A stretch of DNA of 64,000 nt from SFHK01 sp964554795 (GCA_964554795.1 CAZKQB010000009.1:11695-75694), one strand, 5' to 3'. Positions 16,211 to 25,889 are shown, counted from the first letter of the stretch. The notes: generated by a model from the sequence alone, not told the origin. Made by a program: numbers and translations.

Positions 16211-17452
16211 TCAGATTTCAACGGTCTGCGCGTCGTTTCCGACGACGGCAGCACTGCGGGGCGACGTGAGCACGCGGCGCGTCAGCGCGTTTACGCCTTC
16301 AAAGGTGATGCTGCGAATTTTTTGCACCACATCCTCGTCGGTCTGCGTGTCGCCAAGCAGCAGAAGGCGGCGGCCAATGGCGTTCATGCGGCTGGAGGTG
16401 GACTCCTGTCCCAGTATGAAGCCGGAAAGCAGCTGTTCCTTTGCCTGCCGGAATTCCTTCTCGGTTAATCCGCCCTCAGCCAGCTTTTTTGTTTCCTCAT
16501 TCAGCATCCGGACGACCTCGCTTGCATGCTCCGGACTGGTGCCCGCGTACACGGCCAGCACGCCGGTATCGCTCATTGGGTTGGGATAGGAGTAAACCGA
16601 ATAGGCCATACCGCGCTCCTCGCGAATCGTCTGAAACAGGCGCGAGGACATGGCGCCGCCATAGGCGCTGTTGAATACCGCCGTGGGATATACGTCGGCT
16701 GCGCCGATTCCGCAGGAGGGGAAGCCGAGGCAGATATGCAGCTGCTCGATATCCTTTTTCCGGCGCATCACGCGGGGGGCAACGACGTTGGTTTTTATGC
16801 TCGGGCGCTTTTCTCCCGTTGGCTGCCAGTTGCCGTACAGAGTCTCTGCCTGCCTGACAACTTCATTCCAGTTATAATTGCCTGCCAGCGCCAGCACCGC
16901 GCATTCGGGGCGGTACATGCGGCGCATGTAGCCTGTGATGTGCTCGCGCGTGAGTGCGGAAACGCTGGCCTCGGTGCCTAAAATAGGCCGCGCGACCGGC
17001 TGGTCGCCATAATGCGCCAGCATCAAAAGCTCGAATACCAGATCCTCCGGCGTATCCTCGGCCATATTGATTTCTTCAATTACTACACCCTTCTCGCGCT
17101 CGATGTCCGCGGGATCCAAACGGGAGGAAAGCACCAGATCGCTGATCACATCCATTGCCAGCGGAAGGTGCCCGTCCACGACCTTGGCGTAGAAGCAGGT
17201 GCATTCCTTGCTGGTAAATGCATTCAGCTGCCCGCCGACAGCGTCCATTTCTTCGGCAATGTCGCGCGCGGAGCGTCTTTCGGTACCCTTGAACAGCATG
17301 TGCTCGATAAAGTGGCTGATGCCGTTTTCACTGGGCGTTTCGTACTGCGAACCGCTTTCTACCCACAGTCCCACCGAAACGGAACGAAAGCCGGGCATAT
17401 GTTCGCCGATGATACGCAGACCGTTCGGCAGCGTTTTCAGATCAAATGCCAT
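16211..17452 (-). CDS. M16-family zinc peptidase
   Basis: A 413-residue pitrilysin-family peptidase. The inverted zinc motif HFIEH has His47, Glu50 and His51, and a downstream Glu in the helix around VVIEEINMAEDTPEDLVFE completes the site. A C-terminal inactive M16 repeat follows with GGAMSSRLFQTIREERGMAYSVYSY. It is related to the peptidase encoded next to pnp in Bacillus and many clostridia, and processes peptides in the cytoplasm or at the cell surface. ATG 17452 is chosen because GGAGG is 5 bases away; a TTG start 12 bases earlier would overlap that site. It is 81 bp downstream of pnp, the conserved order. Confidence 0.92.
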   Translation of the reverse strand: MAFDLKTLPNGLRIIGEHMPGFRSVSVGLWVESGSQYETPSENGISHFIEHMLFKGTERRSARDIAEEMDAVGGQLNAFTSKECTCFYAKVVDGHLPLAMDVISDLVLSSRLDPADIEREKGVVIEEINMAEDTPEDLVFELLMLAHYGDQPVARPILGTEASVSALTREHITGYMRRMYRPECAVLALAGNYNWNEVVRQAETLYGNWQPTGEKRPSIKTNVVAPRVMRRKKDIEQLHICLGFPSCGIGAADVYPTAVFNSAYGGAMSSRLFQTIREERGMAYSVYSYPNPMSDTGVLAVYAGTSPEHASEVVRMLNEETKKLAEGGLTEKEFRQAKEQLLSGFILGQESTSSRMNAIGRRLLLLGDTQTDEDVVQKIRSITFEGVNALTRRVLTSPRSAAVVGNDAQTVEI

Positions 17453-17533
17453 ATTTGCCTCCAATAATAAAGACTGCCGTGCGCGGGTATGAGCACCCGC
17501 GCGCGGCTTTCGTACTTTTCGTTCGGGAACCGA

Positions 17534-19693
17534 TTATCTGCGGCCGCCGCGATCTCCGCCGCGACGATTGTCCGGACGCGGGGGACGACGGACGGGCATG
17601 GCCTCGTTGTCGTACTTGATGTCGTTGCGCACCAGATTGATGCGGCCCTGAGAGTCGATTTCCGCTACGCGGCACTCCAGCGTGTCGCCGATGTTCACAA
17701 CGTCTTCTACCTTTTCCACGCGCTCGTTGGCAAGCTTGGAAATGTGGATCATGCCGTCCTTTCCCGGGGCGTACTCAACGAACGCGCCAAAGGACATGAT
17801 GCGGGCAACCTTGCCTACGAATACGTCGCCTACCTGCAGCTCGCGCACGATGCCCTCAATGATGGACTTGGCGCGCTGCGCGGCCTGGTCGTCATTGGTG
17901 GCGATATAGACGCTGCCGTCATCTTCGATGTCGATCTTGACACCGGTTTCCTCAATAATCTTGTTGATCATCTTGCCGCGCGGGCCAACGACCTCGCCGA
18001 TCTTCTCCGGGTTGATCTTGAACTGGATGATCTTGGGCGCATACTTGCTCAGCTGCGGACGCGGCGCGGGCAGAACCTCGAGCATCTTGCCGAGAATGTG
18101 CATGCGGCCGTCATAGGCCTGCGCGAGCGCCTGACGGAGAATCGCCTCGTCGATGCCCTTGATCTTGATATCCATCTGGATGGCGGTGATGCCCTGCGCG
18201 GTGCCGGCAACCTTGAAGTCCATGTCGCCGAGGAAGTCCTCGAGACCCTGAATGTCGGTCAGCACGGCGACCTTGCCGGTGTTCTCAACGTCCTTGATCA
18301 GACCCATGGCTACGCCGGCGACGGGACGCTTGATCGGCACACCCGCATCCATCAGAGCGAGAGTGGAGCCGCACACGGAGGCCTGAGAGGTGGAGCCGTT
18401 GGAGCTCATGACCTCGGAGACAAGGCGCAGGCAGTAGGGGAACTCGTCCACGCTGGGAATCATCGGCTCCAGAGCGCGCTCGGCCAGAGCACCGTGACCG
18501 ATTTCGCGGCGTCCCGGGGAGCGGATGGGCTTGGCTTCGCCGGTGGAATAGCCGGGGAAGTTATAGTGATGCATGTAGCGCTTGCTGGTTTCGGGGGTGA
18601 TGCCGTCCAGGATCTGTACCTCGCTCATCGGAGCCAGCGTGCACACGGTCATAACCTGAGTCTGTCCGCGGGTAAACACGCCGCTGCCATGCGGGCGGGG
18701 CAGAACGCCGGTTTCGCACCAGATGGGGCGAACCTCGGTGAGCTTGCGGCCGTCGGGACGCACACCGTTGTCGATGATGTGGCGGCGCATAACTTCCTTT
18801 TCGATGGCGTACAGCGCGTCGCCAACCTCGGCCTCGCGACCCTCGAACTGGGTCTGGAAGTGCTCGGCGACGTCCTTCTTCACCTCGGCCTCGCGGGCAT
18901 TGCGCTCGCCGCGGTCGAAGGTTTCGAACATCCACTGTACCTTGTCGTATGCATACTCGCGCACGGCGGCCTTCACGTCGTCGCCGGGCAGCTCAAGGTG
19001 GAACTCGCGCTTTTCCTTGCCGATTTCGGAGACGATCTGCTCCTGGAACTCGACGATCTTCTTTACCTGCTCATGGGCGAACAGGATGGCCTTCAGCATG
19101 ACCTCTTCGGAAACCTCGTTGGCGCCGGCTTCTACCATCAGAACCGCTTCCTTGGTTCCGGCGACGGTAAGGTTCAGGGAGGATACCTCGCGCTGCGCCT
19201 GCGTGGGATTGACGACGAGCTCGTCGTCTACCAAGCCGATGTTCACTGCGCCCACGGGGCCGGCAAACGGAATCTCGGATACGCACAGGGCCGCAGAGGC
19301 GCCGATCATGGCAGGCGTTTCGGGGCTGCAGTCGAAGTCGACGGACATGACGGTGGCGACGACGCTCACGTCATTGCGCATTCCCTTGGGAAAGAGAGGA
19401 CGCAGAGGACGGTCGATCAGGCGGGAGGTCAGGATGGCCTTTTCACCCGGACGGCCCTCGCGGCGGTTCCACGAGCCCGGAATATGACCGACGGAGTAGA
19501 GCTTTTCTTCGTAATCGACGCTCAGCGGGAAGAAATCGATGCCGGGACGCGGGGTCTCAGACACGGTGGCATTGACGAGCACGGCGGTGTCGCCGTAGCG
19601 AACGAACGTGGAACCGGCGGCCTGCTCGGCGTATTTGCCGAATTCGAGCGTCAGGGTTCTTCCGCCCAGCTCCATGGAATAGCTTTTGAACAT
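17534..19693 (-). CDS. pnp: Polyribonucleotide nucleotidyltransferase (PNPase)
   Basis: A 719-residue enzyme of normal length that degrades RNA from the 3' end by phosphorolysis. Domain order is two RNase PH-like halves with a helical linker, then KH (VVGPRGKMINKIIEETG, about residue 560) and S1 (VGDVFVGKVARIMSFGAFVE, about 625-645) domains. The tail is Arg/Gly-rich. The second core contains the catalytic-site segment LTDIQGLEDFLGDMDFK. It follows rpsO as in most bacteria. Its leader at 19747-19842 folds into a long nested hairpin, a likely ribonuclease processing or autoregulation site. Confidence 0.97.
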   Translation of the reverse strand: MFKSYSMELGGRTLTLEFGKYAEQAAGSTFVRYGDTAVLVNATVSETPRPGIDFFPLSVDYEEKLYSVGHIPGSWNRREGRPGEKAILTSRLIDRPLRPLFPKGMRNDVSVVATVMSVDFDCSPETPAMIGASAALCVSEIPFAGPVGAVNIGLVDDELVVNPTQAQREVSSLNLTVAGTKEAVLMVEAGANEVSEEVMLKAILFAHEQVKKIVEFQEQIVSEIGKEKREFHLELPGDDVKAAVREYAYDKVQWMFETFDRGERNAREAEVKKDVAEHFQTQFEGREAEVGDALYAIEKEVMRRHIIDNGVRPDGRKLTEVRPIWCETGVLPRPHGSGVFTRGQTQVMTVCTLAPMSEVQILDGITPETSKRYMHHYNFPGYSTGEAKPIRSPGRREIGHGALAERALEPMIPSVDEFPYCLRLVSEVMSSNGSTSQASVCGSTLALMDAGVPIKRPVAGVAMGLIKDVENTGKVAVLTDIQGLEDFLGDMDFKVAGTAQGITAIQMDIKIKGIDEAILRQALAQAYDGRMHILGKMLEVLPAPRPQLSKYAPKIIQFKINPEKIGEVVGPRGKMINKIIEETGVKIDIEDDGSVYIATNDDQAAQRAKSIIEGIVRELQVGDVFVGKVARIMSFGAFVEYAPGKDGMIHISKLANERVEKVEDVVNIGDTLECRVAEIDSQGRINLVRNDIKYDNEAMPVRRPPRPDNRRGGDRGGRR

Positions 19694-19746
19694 GATGTTC
19701 CTCCTTATATTGGTTGGGAAAGTCTTTGCCTTATAACCGGAATCAC

Positions 19747-19842
19747 AAAAAGAACATGACGCCGAAGACTTGTCCCCGCAGGGATGCCGCGCGACCGGTG
19801 CAAAGATCCGTCGCGCCGCATCCCTACGGCGAGGTTCTTTTT
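19747..19842 (-). ncRNA. Structured 5' leader of pnp
   Basis: Nested complementary arms lie directly upstream of pnp: AAAAAGAAC (19747-19755) with GTTCTTTTT (19834-19842), GCCG (19761) with CGGC (19827), and GGGATGC-C-GCGCGAC (19781-19795) with GTCGCGC-C-GCATCCC (19810-19824). The inner stem is 14 bp with one mismatch. Long double-stranded pnp leaders are cut by RNase III and then PNPase in Escherichia coli autoregulation; the same role here is inference. Confidence 0.65.
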
Positions 19843-19870
19843 CAGATCCGGAGACAGCCTTGAATGATGG

Positions 19871-19903
19871 AAAAGCCGCCGCCCGGTTTTCCCGGGCGAC
19901 GGC
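19871..19903 (-). terminator. rpsO terminator or attenuator
   Basis: On the minus strand GCCGTCGCCCGG and CCGGGCGGCGGC form a GC-rich stem with one mismatch around a short A-rich loop, followed by TTTTCC. It sits 37 bases after rpsO. Confidence 0.75.
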
Positions 19904-19939
19904 ACATGCCGCATCGCTCAGGCGACAAGCCAGAATAGC

Positions 19940-20200
19940 TTACTTGCGCAGGCCGAGCTTCGCGATCAGGCTACGATAGCTTTCGATATCGGTCTTCTTC
20001 AGATAGTCAAGGAGACCTCTGCGCTGACCAACCATCAGCAGCAGACCGCGGCGGGAATGGTGATCCTTCTTGTTGAGCTTGAGATGCTCGTTCAGGTGAT
20101 TGATGCGGGCAGTCAGCAGCGCGACCTGAACCTCGGGGGAGCCGGTGTCGCCCTCGTGGCGGCCATACTCGGCGATGATGGAGCTCTTGTCGATAGTCAT
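19940..20200 (-). CDS. rpsO: 30S ribosomal protein S15
   Basis: An 86-residue protein, slightly shorter than the usual 88-89. It matches S15 throughout: GDTGSPEVQVALLTARINHL, the KDHHSRRGLLLMVGQRR 16S rRNA-binding segment and the C-terminal LLDYLKKTD. It binds the central domain of 16S rRNA early in small-subunit assembly. The start MTIDKSSI at 20200 is preferred because GGGAGG lies about 9 bases upstream; the longer reading adds 14 residues foreign to S15. Its promoter is at 20303-20331, and a terminator separates it from pnp. Confidence 0.97.
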   Translation of the reverse strand: MTIDKSSIIAEYGRHEGDTGSPEVQVALLTARINHLNEHLKLNKKDHHSRRGLLLMVGQRRGLLDYLKKTDIESYRSLIAKLGLRK

Positions 20201-20302
20201 GGTGTGTATCCTCCCTGTTTCGTATTCCCGCAAACGAAGCATGCCGTCGGGATCGTCGGCAAACCGCGCTCACGGATCAATTGACGCAATGCGCCATTCA
20301 TT

Positions 20303-20331
20303 ATTTTACCACAGACGGCGGCCTTTGTAAA
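20303..20331 (-). promoter_or_regulatory. rpsO promoter
   Basis: Minus strand: TTTACA, 17-base spacer, TAAAAT. It leaves a leader of about 95 bases. Confidence 0.7.
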
Positions 20332-20356
20332 CGCCTCGCCGCGCGTTAATCAGAAT

Positions 20357-22066
20357 TTAAGGTTCGAAAACGGCGAAATGAATGCCGTTTTCCTGTGCAA
20401 AGGCAGCTACGCTGCCGCCTGCGGGCGCATGGATCGTCAGATTTTCGCAGCCGGCGAAGGCATCCGGGGCAATTTCCGCATCAGCAGAAGCAAAGTAGAT
20501 GGACAGAAGTCCCTCACAGTCCGCGAATGCACGGCTTCCGACGGTCGACAGTCCTCGCGGCAGATATACGGTCTGCACGTCGGAGGAGCCTGCGAAGGCT
20601 TCCGCCTCTAAGGTCTGCAAGCCCTCGGGCAGCGACAGCGTGTCGGAGGTCAGCACGAAAACGCGGCATTCATCGCTTCCAGTCGCAAACGAAAGCCGGA
20701 TGGTTGCGCGTCCAGAGCCAACGGCACGCACGACTCCGTTTTCCACAGTAACGGCGGTTTCATTGTCGCTCGTCCACAAAAGCCCCTCTGTTGCCGCTTC
20801 GGGCAGCTGTACAAAATCCAGCACGTCGCGTTCGCCTATGGAGAGAAACAGCGTGTGCGTCCGAAGCGCTGCCTGCTGCACGAGCGCTTTACCGGGATAG
20901 GCTTCGCCAAGGTTCAGATAGATCTCGCACTCCCTCTCCGAAAAACTCGCAAGGTAATAGCCGTACAGGCCGTTCATGTACCGGTTCTCCGAATACCAGC
21001 TCTGAAAGGCGCTTTGCAGATCGAAGGATGCGTCGCTCGTGAGGAAAAAGGCGGCGTAGGAGGTTCCTTCGGTCACCAGCGAAGAAAGCCTACTGTGGAA
21101 ATCTGCTTCGTCCGAAACGCCGATCATCAGATTCCGGAGAGGCTTGGACAGCTCGTCGGACGTACACTCCGGCAGGATTCCGCGCTCCCATGCCCAGCTG
21201 TGATCAAGAGCCATCTGCTCGTCGCTAAGGCCGAAATAGCTGTGCCTTTCACTTCCGCCGCCGGTTGGGTCATCCCATGTGCAGTCGACATGATACCAGC
21301 TGCCGTCCAGCTTTACAAGGTTCCATGCGTGGCTGACGCCATCTGCCGTGCCGGAAATAAACACACATTCGATGCCGATTTCGTGAAGTAGCAGATCATA
21401 CGCCAGCGCATAGCTCTGGCACACGCCTGTGCCGTGCAAAAGCACGCCGTCGGCATAATAATAGGAATAGCTTTCGTCGTAGTCGGCATTGTAAATCAGC
21501 CAATCGTGCAGCCATAGGGCGCGCGAGTATTCGCTGCGCCCCGCCTGCCGCAGGCATTCCGCAGCCAGTAGCCGAACCTTGCCGGGCACGGTGTCGGCGT
21601 TGTTTGCTGTGTCTGCGGGAAATGCTTCAAAGATTTGGCTCTGCCAGCTGATGTACTCGCCTGCTTCGTCGTATACTACAACCAGGAGCATGTATTGGCC
21701 GGAGGCATATGTGGGCGTATAGGTAAGAGAAGCGTTTGTGCTTTGTTTGCGCTGGTACAGATGGGTGAGAGAGCCCGTGTTGCCCTTTCGGTAATAGACG
21801 TTAAAGACATAGCTGTATTCGCCGTCGCCGCCGGCAGCATGAATGGTGAATGTCGCAGGACGGCCGGAAACCAGATAGCGCGTATCCGCATCCAGATAGG
21901 CGACGGTCAGCTCGTCCAGCCGCGCCCGCGAGGTCTGCGCGCGCCAGCGACCGCGCTCGACGATTCCGCCGCGGTATTCAATTGTTCCCGGCACTTCCGC
22001 CCGCGCCGAAGAAGGAAAAGGCAGGAGGGTGCAGAGCGCAAGCAGCAGGGAGAGGATGCGTTTCAT
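20357..22066 (-). CDS. Secreted transglutaminase-like protein with BspA-type repeats
   Basis: A 569-residue exported protein. The signal peptide is MKRILSLLLALCTLLPFPSS with a cleavage site after ARA. The central transglutaminase/cysteine-protease-like core has Cys in GTGVCQSYALAYD, His in VSHAWNLVKLDG and Asp in WYHVDCTWDDP, so the catalytic triad is complete. A bacterial Ig-like stretch (about residues 430-490) precedes two or three leucine-rich BspA-type repeats (LPEGLQTLEAEAFAG, LSTVGSRAFADCEGL, AEIAPDAFAGCENL). The combination suggests a surface-acting peptidase or crosslinking enzyme. ATG 22066 is selected because it starts the signal peptide. Its promoter is at 22113-22141. Confidence 0.82.
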   Translation of the reverse strand: MKRILSLLLALCTLLPFPSSARAEVPGTIEYRGGIVERGRWRAQTSRARLDELTVAYLDADTRYLVSGRPATFTIHAAGGDGEYSYVFNVYYRKGNTGSLTHLYQRKQSTNASLTYTPTYASGQYMLLVVVYDEAGEYISWQSQIFEAFPADTANNADTVPGKVRLLAAECLRQAGRSEYSRALWLHDWLIYNADYDESYSYYYADGVLLHGTGVCQSYALAYDLLLHEIGIECVFISGTADGVSHAWNLVKLDGSWYHVDCTWDDPTGGGSERHSYFGLSDEQMALDHSWAWERGILPECTSDELSKPLRNLMIGVSDEADFHSRLSSLVTEGTSYAAFFLTSDASFDLQSAFQSWYSENRYMNGLYGYYLASFSERECEIYLNLGEAYPGKALVQQAALRTHTLFLSIGERDVLDFVQLPEAATEGLLWTSDNETAVTVENGVVRAVGSGRATIRLSFATGSDECRVFVLTSDTLSLPEGLQTLEAEAFAGSSDVQTVYLPRGLSTVGSRAFADCEGLLSIYFASADAEIAPDAFAGCENLTIHAPAGGSVAAFAQENGIHFAVFEP

Positions 22067-22112
22067 GGCGTTTGCCCCTTTCGCAGCGTTTTTCGTATGC
22101 TGTATCATTATT

Positions 22113-22141
22113 ATTATAGCATTTTGACAGCGGATTGTCCA
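22113..22141 (-). promoter_or_regulatory. Promoter of the transglutaminase-like gene
   Basis: Minus strand: TGGACA, 17-base spacer, TATAAT, about 45 bases before the ATG. Confidence 0.7.
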
Positions 22142-22513
22142 GAACACAAAGGAAGCATGCCGCGTCCGCAGCATCAGATTGGGCCAACATTCCGGAAAGG
22201 GCATGAAAAGCCGGAAGGGGAGCGTGCGCCTGCAACGGCGGGGAAGAGAGTGGGATTGCGGGAATCGGAGCAGCCTTTTGTGTCTCAGCGCAGCGGAACG
22301 ACAAAAAGGGGACTGCGCGGCGAGTCTCAGCCTTCAAGGCAGCGGCTCGGCACGTTCCTTCACTTTCATTAGGAAACGGCTTCAGAATCCTTCAGGTTCC
22401 GACCACATTTCGCCTATGGTTTGTACGCGGGGCATATAGATTGTCAGCTATAATGACATGCGTTATGGAAAACGGCGCATAAGATGTTTCCATACATTTA
22501 TTTATGGGAGGCG
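22142..22513. other. Divergent intergenic region
   Basis: About 370 bases between divergent genes without a convincing gene. A TATAAT at 22449-22454 could be the -10 box for the ABC-transporter operon, but no good -35 is at the right distance. An imperfect hairpin lies near 22272-22310. Confidence 0.5.
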
Positions 22514-23572
22514 ATGGCATTGATCACGGTCAGTCATTTGACCAAGCGATACGGAGCGCGCACCGCCGTATCGGACGTAAGCTTCACCATCGAGAAGGGC
22601 AAGGTATACGGTTTTCTTGGGCCGAACGGCGCAGGAAAGTCGACGACGATGAACATAATCACCGGCTGCCTTGCCGCCACGGAGGGCGAGGTTACGATCG
22701 ACGGGCACGATATCTTTGAGGAGCCGCTGGAGGCGAAAAAGCGCATTGGCTATCTTCCGGAGATTCCGCCGCTGTATACAGACATGACGCCAACGGAATA
22801 TCTGCGCTTTATTGCACGCGCGCGGGGTTTTTCGGGTGCGGAGGCACGAAAGCAGATAAACGCCGCCATGGAGCGTGCCCGTGTGACCGAGGTGAAGAAT
22901 CGCCTGATTCGCAATCTCTCCAAGGGCTACCGGCAGCGCGTCGGCATCGCACAGGCGCTGATTGGCAATCCGGAGGTAATCATCCTGGACGAGCCCACCG
23001 TGGGTCTTGATCCCAGGCAGATCATTGAAATTCGCGAGCTCATCCGCGAGCTTGGCAAAAATCACACGGTCATCCTTTCCAGCCACATCCTGTCGGAGGT
23101 TTCGGCTATCTGCGATGAAATTCTGATCCTGTCCGGCGGGCGGCTGGTAGCGGATGATACGCCGGAGAACCTTACCGCGCTGTTCGCGGAGCAAAGTAGC
23201 ATTCGCCTGACCGTAAAGGGGGCGCTTTCCGACGTGATTTCGGCGCTGAGCGACCTTGAAGGCGTAGAAATCACCGATCGCCGTGAGGAGGACGGCCGGA
23301 CATGGCTTATGCTGCGCGCACAGGATGCGGACGCCGTCTGCGAGCGCGTGTTCCGCGCGTTGGCGCAGGCTGAGCTGCCGATTCTTGAAATGGCGCGCGA
23401 GCGCGCGACGCTGGAGGACGTTTTCCTCGAGCTGATTGGCAATGACGGAACCGGCGCAGACTCTGCTGCGGCGGAGGATGAAGAAAAGAAGGCCGGGGCG
23501 GAGCCTGACGCTGCGGAGGGCGGAGAAGGGCAAGCTGCTGCGGAGGACGGAAGGGAGGAGGCTGAGCAATGA
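22514..23572 (+). CDS. ABC transporter ATP-binding protein (GldA-like)
   Basis: A 352-residue ATPase of the ABC-2 exporter class. Walker A is GPNGAGKSTT (about residue 36), the signature LSKGYRQRVGIAQALIGNP precedes Walker B VIILDEPTVGLD, and the H-loop is SSHILSE. The C-terminal 45 residues form an Ala/Glu/Gly-rich acidic tail not needed for ATPase function. GGAGG lies only 2 bases before ATG 22514, while a TTG two codons later has better spacing, so the true start may be 22520. It overlaps the permease gene by four bases (ATGA) and leads a four-gene operon with GldG-like and DUF4340 proteins. Confidence 0.9.
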   Translation: MALITVSHLTKRYGARTAVSDVSFTIEKGKVYGFLGPNGAGKSTTMNIITGCLAATEGEVTIDGHDIFEEPLEAKKRIGYLPEIPPLYTDMTPTEYLRFIARARGFSGAEARKQINAAMERARVTEVKNRLIRNLSKGYRQRVGIAQALIGNPEVIILDEPTVGLDPRQIIEIRELIRELGKNHTVILSSHILSEVSAICDEILILSGGRLVADDTPENLTALFAEQSSIRLTVKGALSDVISALSDLEGVEITDRREEDGRTWLMLRAQDADAVCERVFRALAQAELPILEMARERATLEDVFLELIGNDGTGADSAAAEDEEKKAGAEPDAAEGGEGQAAAEDGREEAEQ

Positions 23573-24432
23573 GGGCCGTGTACCTAAAGGAGCTGAAGCT
23601 CAATTTCACCGGCTTTACCGGTTATCTGTACGGCGCGTTTATCCTGCTGTTTGTGGGCATCTATACGATGGCCATCAATCTTTCCGGCGGCTACGCGCAG
23701 TTTGAATACGTGCTGGAGTCCATGGCGTTCATCTATCTGATTGCCTGCCCAATTCTTACCATGCGCGCGTTTGCCGAGGAAAAGCGCAGCAAGACCGACC
23801 AGCTGCTGTATTCGCTGCCTATCCGGCTGTCGGACGTGGTGGTTGGCAAGTATCTGGCGATGCTTACGGTGTCGCTTTTGCCGGTCGCGATTGTGAGTGC
23901 TTATCCCCTGCTGCTGTCTGGATACGGACACGTGGACATGCGTTCGGCCTATGCGTCCATTCTGATGTTCTTCCTGCTGGGCGCATGCCTGACCTCCATT
24001 GGCATGTTCATCTCCTCCGTTACCGAAAATCAGGTAACAAGCGCCGTGGTTACACTGGTAATCATGCTGATTACGTATTTCATGACGTCGCTTGCCAGCT
24101 ATGTATCCACGGCATCCTCGTCCTCGCTGATTGCGCTGAGCGTGCTGGCACTGGGGCTTGCGGCGATTGTATATCTGTTCACGAAGAACCTTTCGGTCGC
24201 GTTCCTGTCTGCGGCTGCGATCATCGGTGTATTGCTGATTGCCTATGCCATTGATACTTCCGCTTTCTCCGGCCTGTTCCCGGAGCTGATGAAGAAGCTG
24301 TCGCTGTTTGAACGCTTCTATGGAACCATCGGCGGCATGTTTGACCTGACGGCCATCGTATATTACTTGTCCATCATCGGTGTGTTCCTATTCTTTACTA
24401 CGGAAACGCTGGAAAAACGGAGGTGGAGCTGA
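23569..24432 (+). CDS. ABC-2 type permease
   Basis: A 287-residue membrane protein with six predicted helices, for example LYGAFILLFVGIYTMAINL, FIYLIACPILTMRAFAEEKR (helix 2 followed by the conserved acidic coupling segment), and the last IVYYLSIIGVFLFFTTETL. It matches GldF-like ABC-2 permeases. The ATG overlaps the ATPase stop codon, and its own stop overlaps the next start (TGATG). It probably forms the transmembrane channel driven by the upstream ATPase. The substrate is unknown. Confidence 0.88.
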   Translation: MRAVYLKELKLNFTGFTGYLYGAFILLFVGIYTMAINLSGGYAQFEYVLESMAFIYLIACPILTMRAFAEEKRSKTDQLLYSLPIRLSDVVVGKYLAMLTVSLLPVAIVSAYPLLLSGYGHVDMRSAYASILMFFLLGACLTSIGMFISSVTENQVTSAVVTLVIMLITYFMTSLASYVSTASSSSLIALSVLALGLAAIVYLFTKNLSVAFLSAAAIIGVLLIAYAIDTSAFSGLFPELMKKLSLFERFYGTIGGMFDLTAIVYYLSIIGVFLFFTTETLEKRRWS

Positions 24433-25889
24433 TGAACGCGTTTTTCAAAAAGCACTTCGGCGGGCGTTCGGTGCGCGCGGGCGGCTATGCTGCATTTGCG
24501 TCGGCGATCGTGGTGGCCATTGCTATTGCCGTAAATCTGCTTGTTTCCGCGCTGCCGGAGACCGTTACGCACCCGGATTTCACGGAAAATCAGCTGTACA
24601 CCCTGTCAGACCAGACGAAGCGCATCACGAATGCGCTGGAAAAGGACGTGATGCTTTCACTGATTGCCTCGTCCGGCAACGAAAATACGACGATTCTGAA
24701 CCTGCTCGGGCGTTATGAGAGCGCGTCGACGCACATTACCGTCGAAACGGTAGACCCGGTCGTCTATCCGAACTTTGCCCGGCAGTATACCAGCGGCACG
24801 GTGCGCTCCAACAGCGTTGTGGTCACCTGCGGCGACCGTTCGCGCTATGTGGACTATTCGGATATCTTCAAGCAGGTGAAGTCCGACAATTACGACACAT
24901 ACTATTACTACGTGCAGATGGGCTATTCGCAGTACTACGACTACCTGTATGACACGGTATTCGACGGCGAAAATGCGCTGACAGCCGCCATTAACTATGT
25001 GTCCAGCGATTCGCTGACGAAGATATACACGCTTTCCGGCCACAGCGAAGCCGAGCTGAGCGAAACCTTCACTGAGGCCATCAAGGCCGACAACTTCGAA
25101 TTTGATTCGCTGCACCTGATGGACGTAGAGACTGTGCCCGAGGATGCGGGGCTGATTATCATCAACGCGCCTGCATCCGACCTCAGCGAGGATGAGGCTG
25201 CGCTTCTGAACGACTATCTAGACACGGGCGGAAACCTCCTGCTGATGACCGATTGCATGGAATCGGACAGCATGAAAAACCTGCTCTCCGTGTGCGAGCA
25301 CATGGGCATGACGCTGACGGACGGCATGGTTGTGGAGACCGCGCAGAACGGCTACTATCGCAATCCCGTCTACCTGCTGCCGGAAATCGCAGAGGCTGAC
25401 ATTACGCAGGCAATTCGGGATGGCGGCTACTACATCCTGTTCCCCATCGCGCAGGGTATTACCTCCATCGGAGACGGCTTCTCCTACACGCCGTTGCTTT
25501 CGACGTCCGACTCGGCGTTTTCCAAGAAGTCCGGCTATGGCATGACGACCTATGAACGGGAAGACGGCGATACGGACGGCCCGTTTGACGTAGCGGCTGC
25601 AACGTCGAAGGGCGAGGCGCACATGGTCTGGTTTGCTTCTGCGCAGTTCGCAACCGAGAATGTGAACGCCATGGTGTCCGGCGCAAACGCCGACATGCTG
25701 GTCAACGCCATTAACTGGATGGCACAGCAGGAAGACAAGATCTCCATTCGTTCAAAATCGCTGAAAACCGGCTATCTTACCGTAAGCGCGGCCGACAGCC
25801 GACGCTGGTCGATTCTGCTGGTCGGCGCAATACCCGCAGCGCTGATCGCGGTGGGCACGGTGGTCATCATCAGGAGGAAACGGAAATGA
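24432..25889 (+). CDS. GldG-family ABC auxiliary protein
   Basis: A 485-residue protein anchored by an N-terminal helix (AAFASAIVVAIAIAVNLLVSA) and a C-terminal helix (ILLVGAIPAALIAVGTVVII), with a large extracytoplasmic domain between them. The domain carries the GldG/DUF4350-like pattern FTENQLYTLSDQTKRITNAL near its start and TDCMESDSMKNLLSVCEHMG in the second half. In Bacteroidetes such proteins accompany gliding-type ABC systems; in clostridia they occur in operons like this one with unknown cargo. The start at 24432 overlaps the upstream stop and the stop overlaps the next gene, so expression is coupled. Confidence 0.85.
   Translation: MNAFFKKHFGGRSVRAGGYAAFASAIVVAIAIAVNLLVSALPETVTHPDFTENQLYTLSDQTKRITNALEKDVMLSLIASSGNENTTILNLLGRYESASTHITVETVDPVVYPNFARQYTSGTVRSNSVVVTCGDRSRYVDYSDIFKQVKSDNYDTYYYYVQMGYSQYYDYLYDTVFDGENALTAAINYVSSDSLTKIYTLSGHSEAELSETFTEAIKADNFEFDSLHLMDVETVPEDAGLIIINAPASDLSEDEAALLNDYLDTGGNLLLMTDCMESDSMKNLLSVCEHMGMTLTDGMVVETAQNGYYRNPVYLLPEIAEADITQAIRDGGYYILFPIAQGITSIGDGFSYTPLLSTSDSAFSKKSGYGMTTYEREDGDTDGPFDVAAATSKGEAHMVWFASAQFATENVNAMVSGANADMLVNAINWMAQQEDKISIRSKSLKTGYLTVSAADSRRWSILLVGAIPAALIAVGTVVIIRRKRK

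Noticed and set aside
17489..19759. A 756-codon open frame on the plus strand
   Set aside because: It is antisense to pnp, which is unmistakable; the frame is open only because of high GC content.
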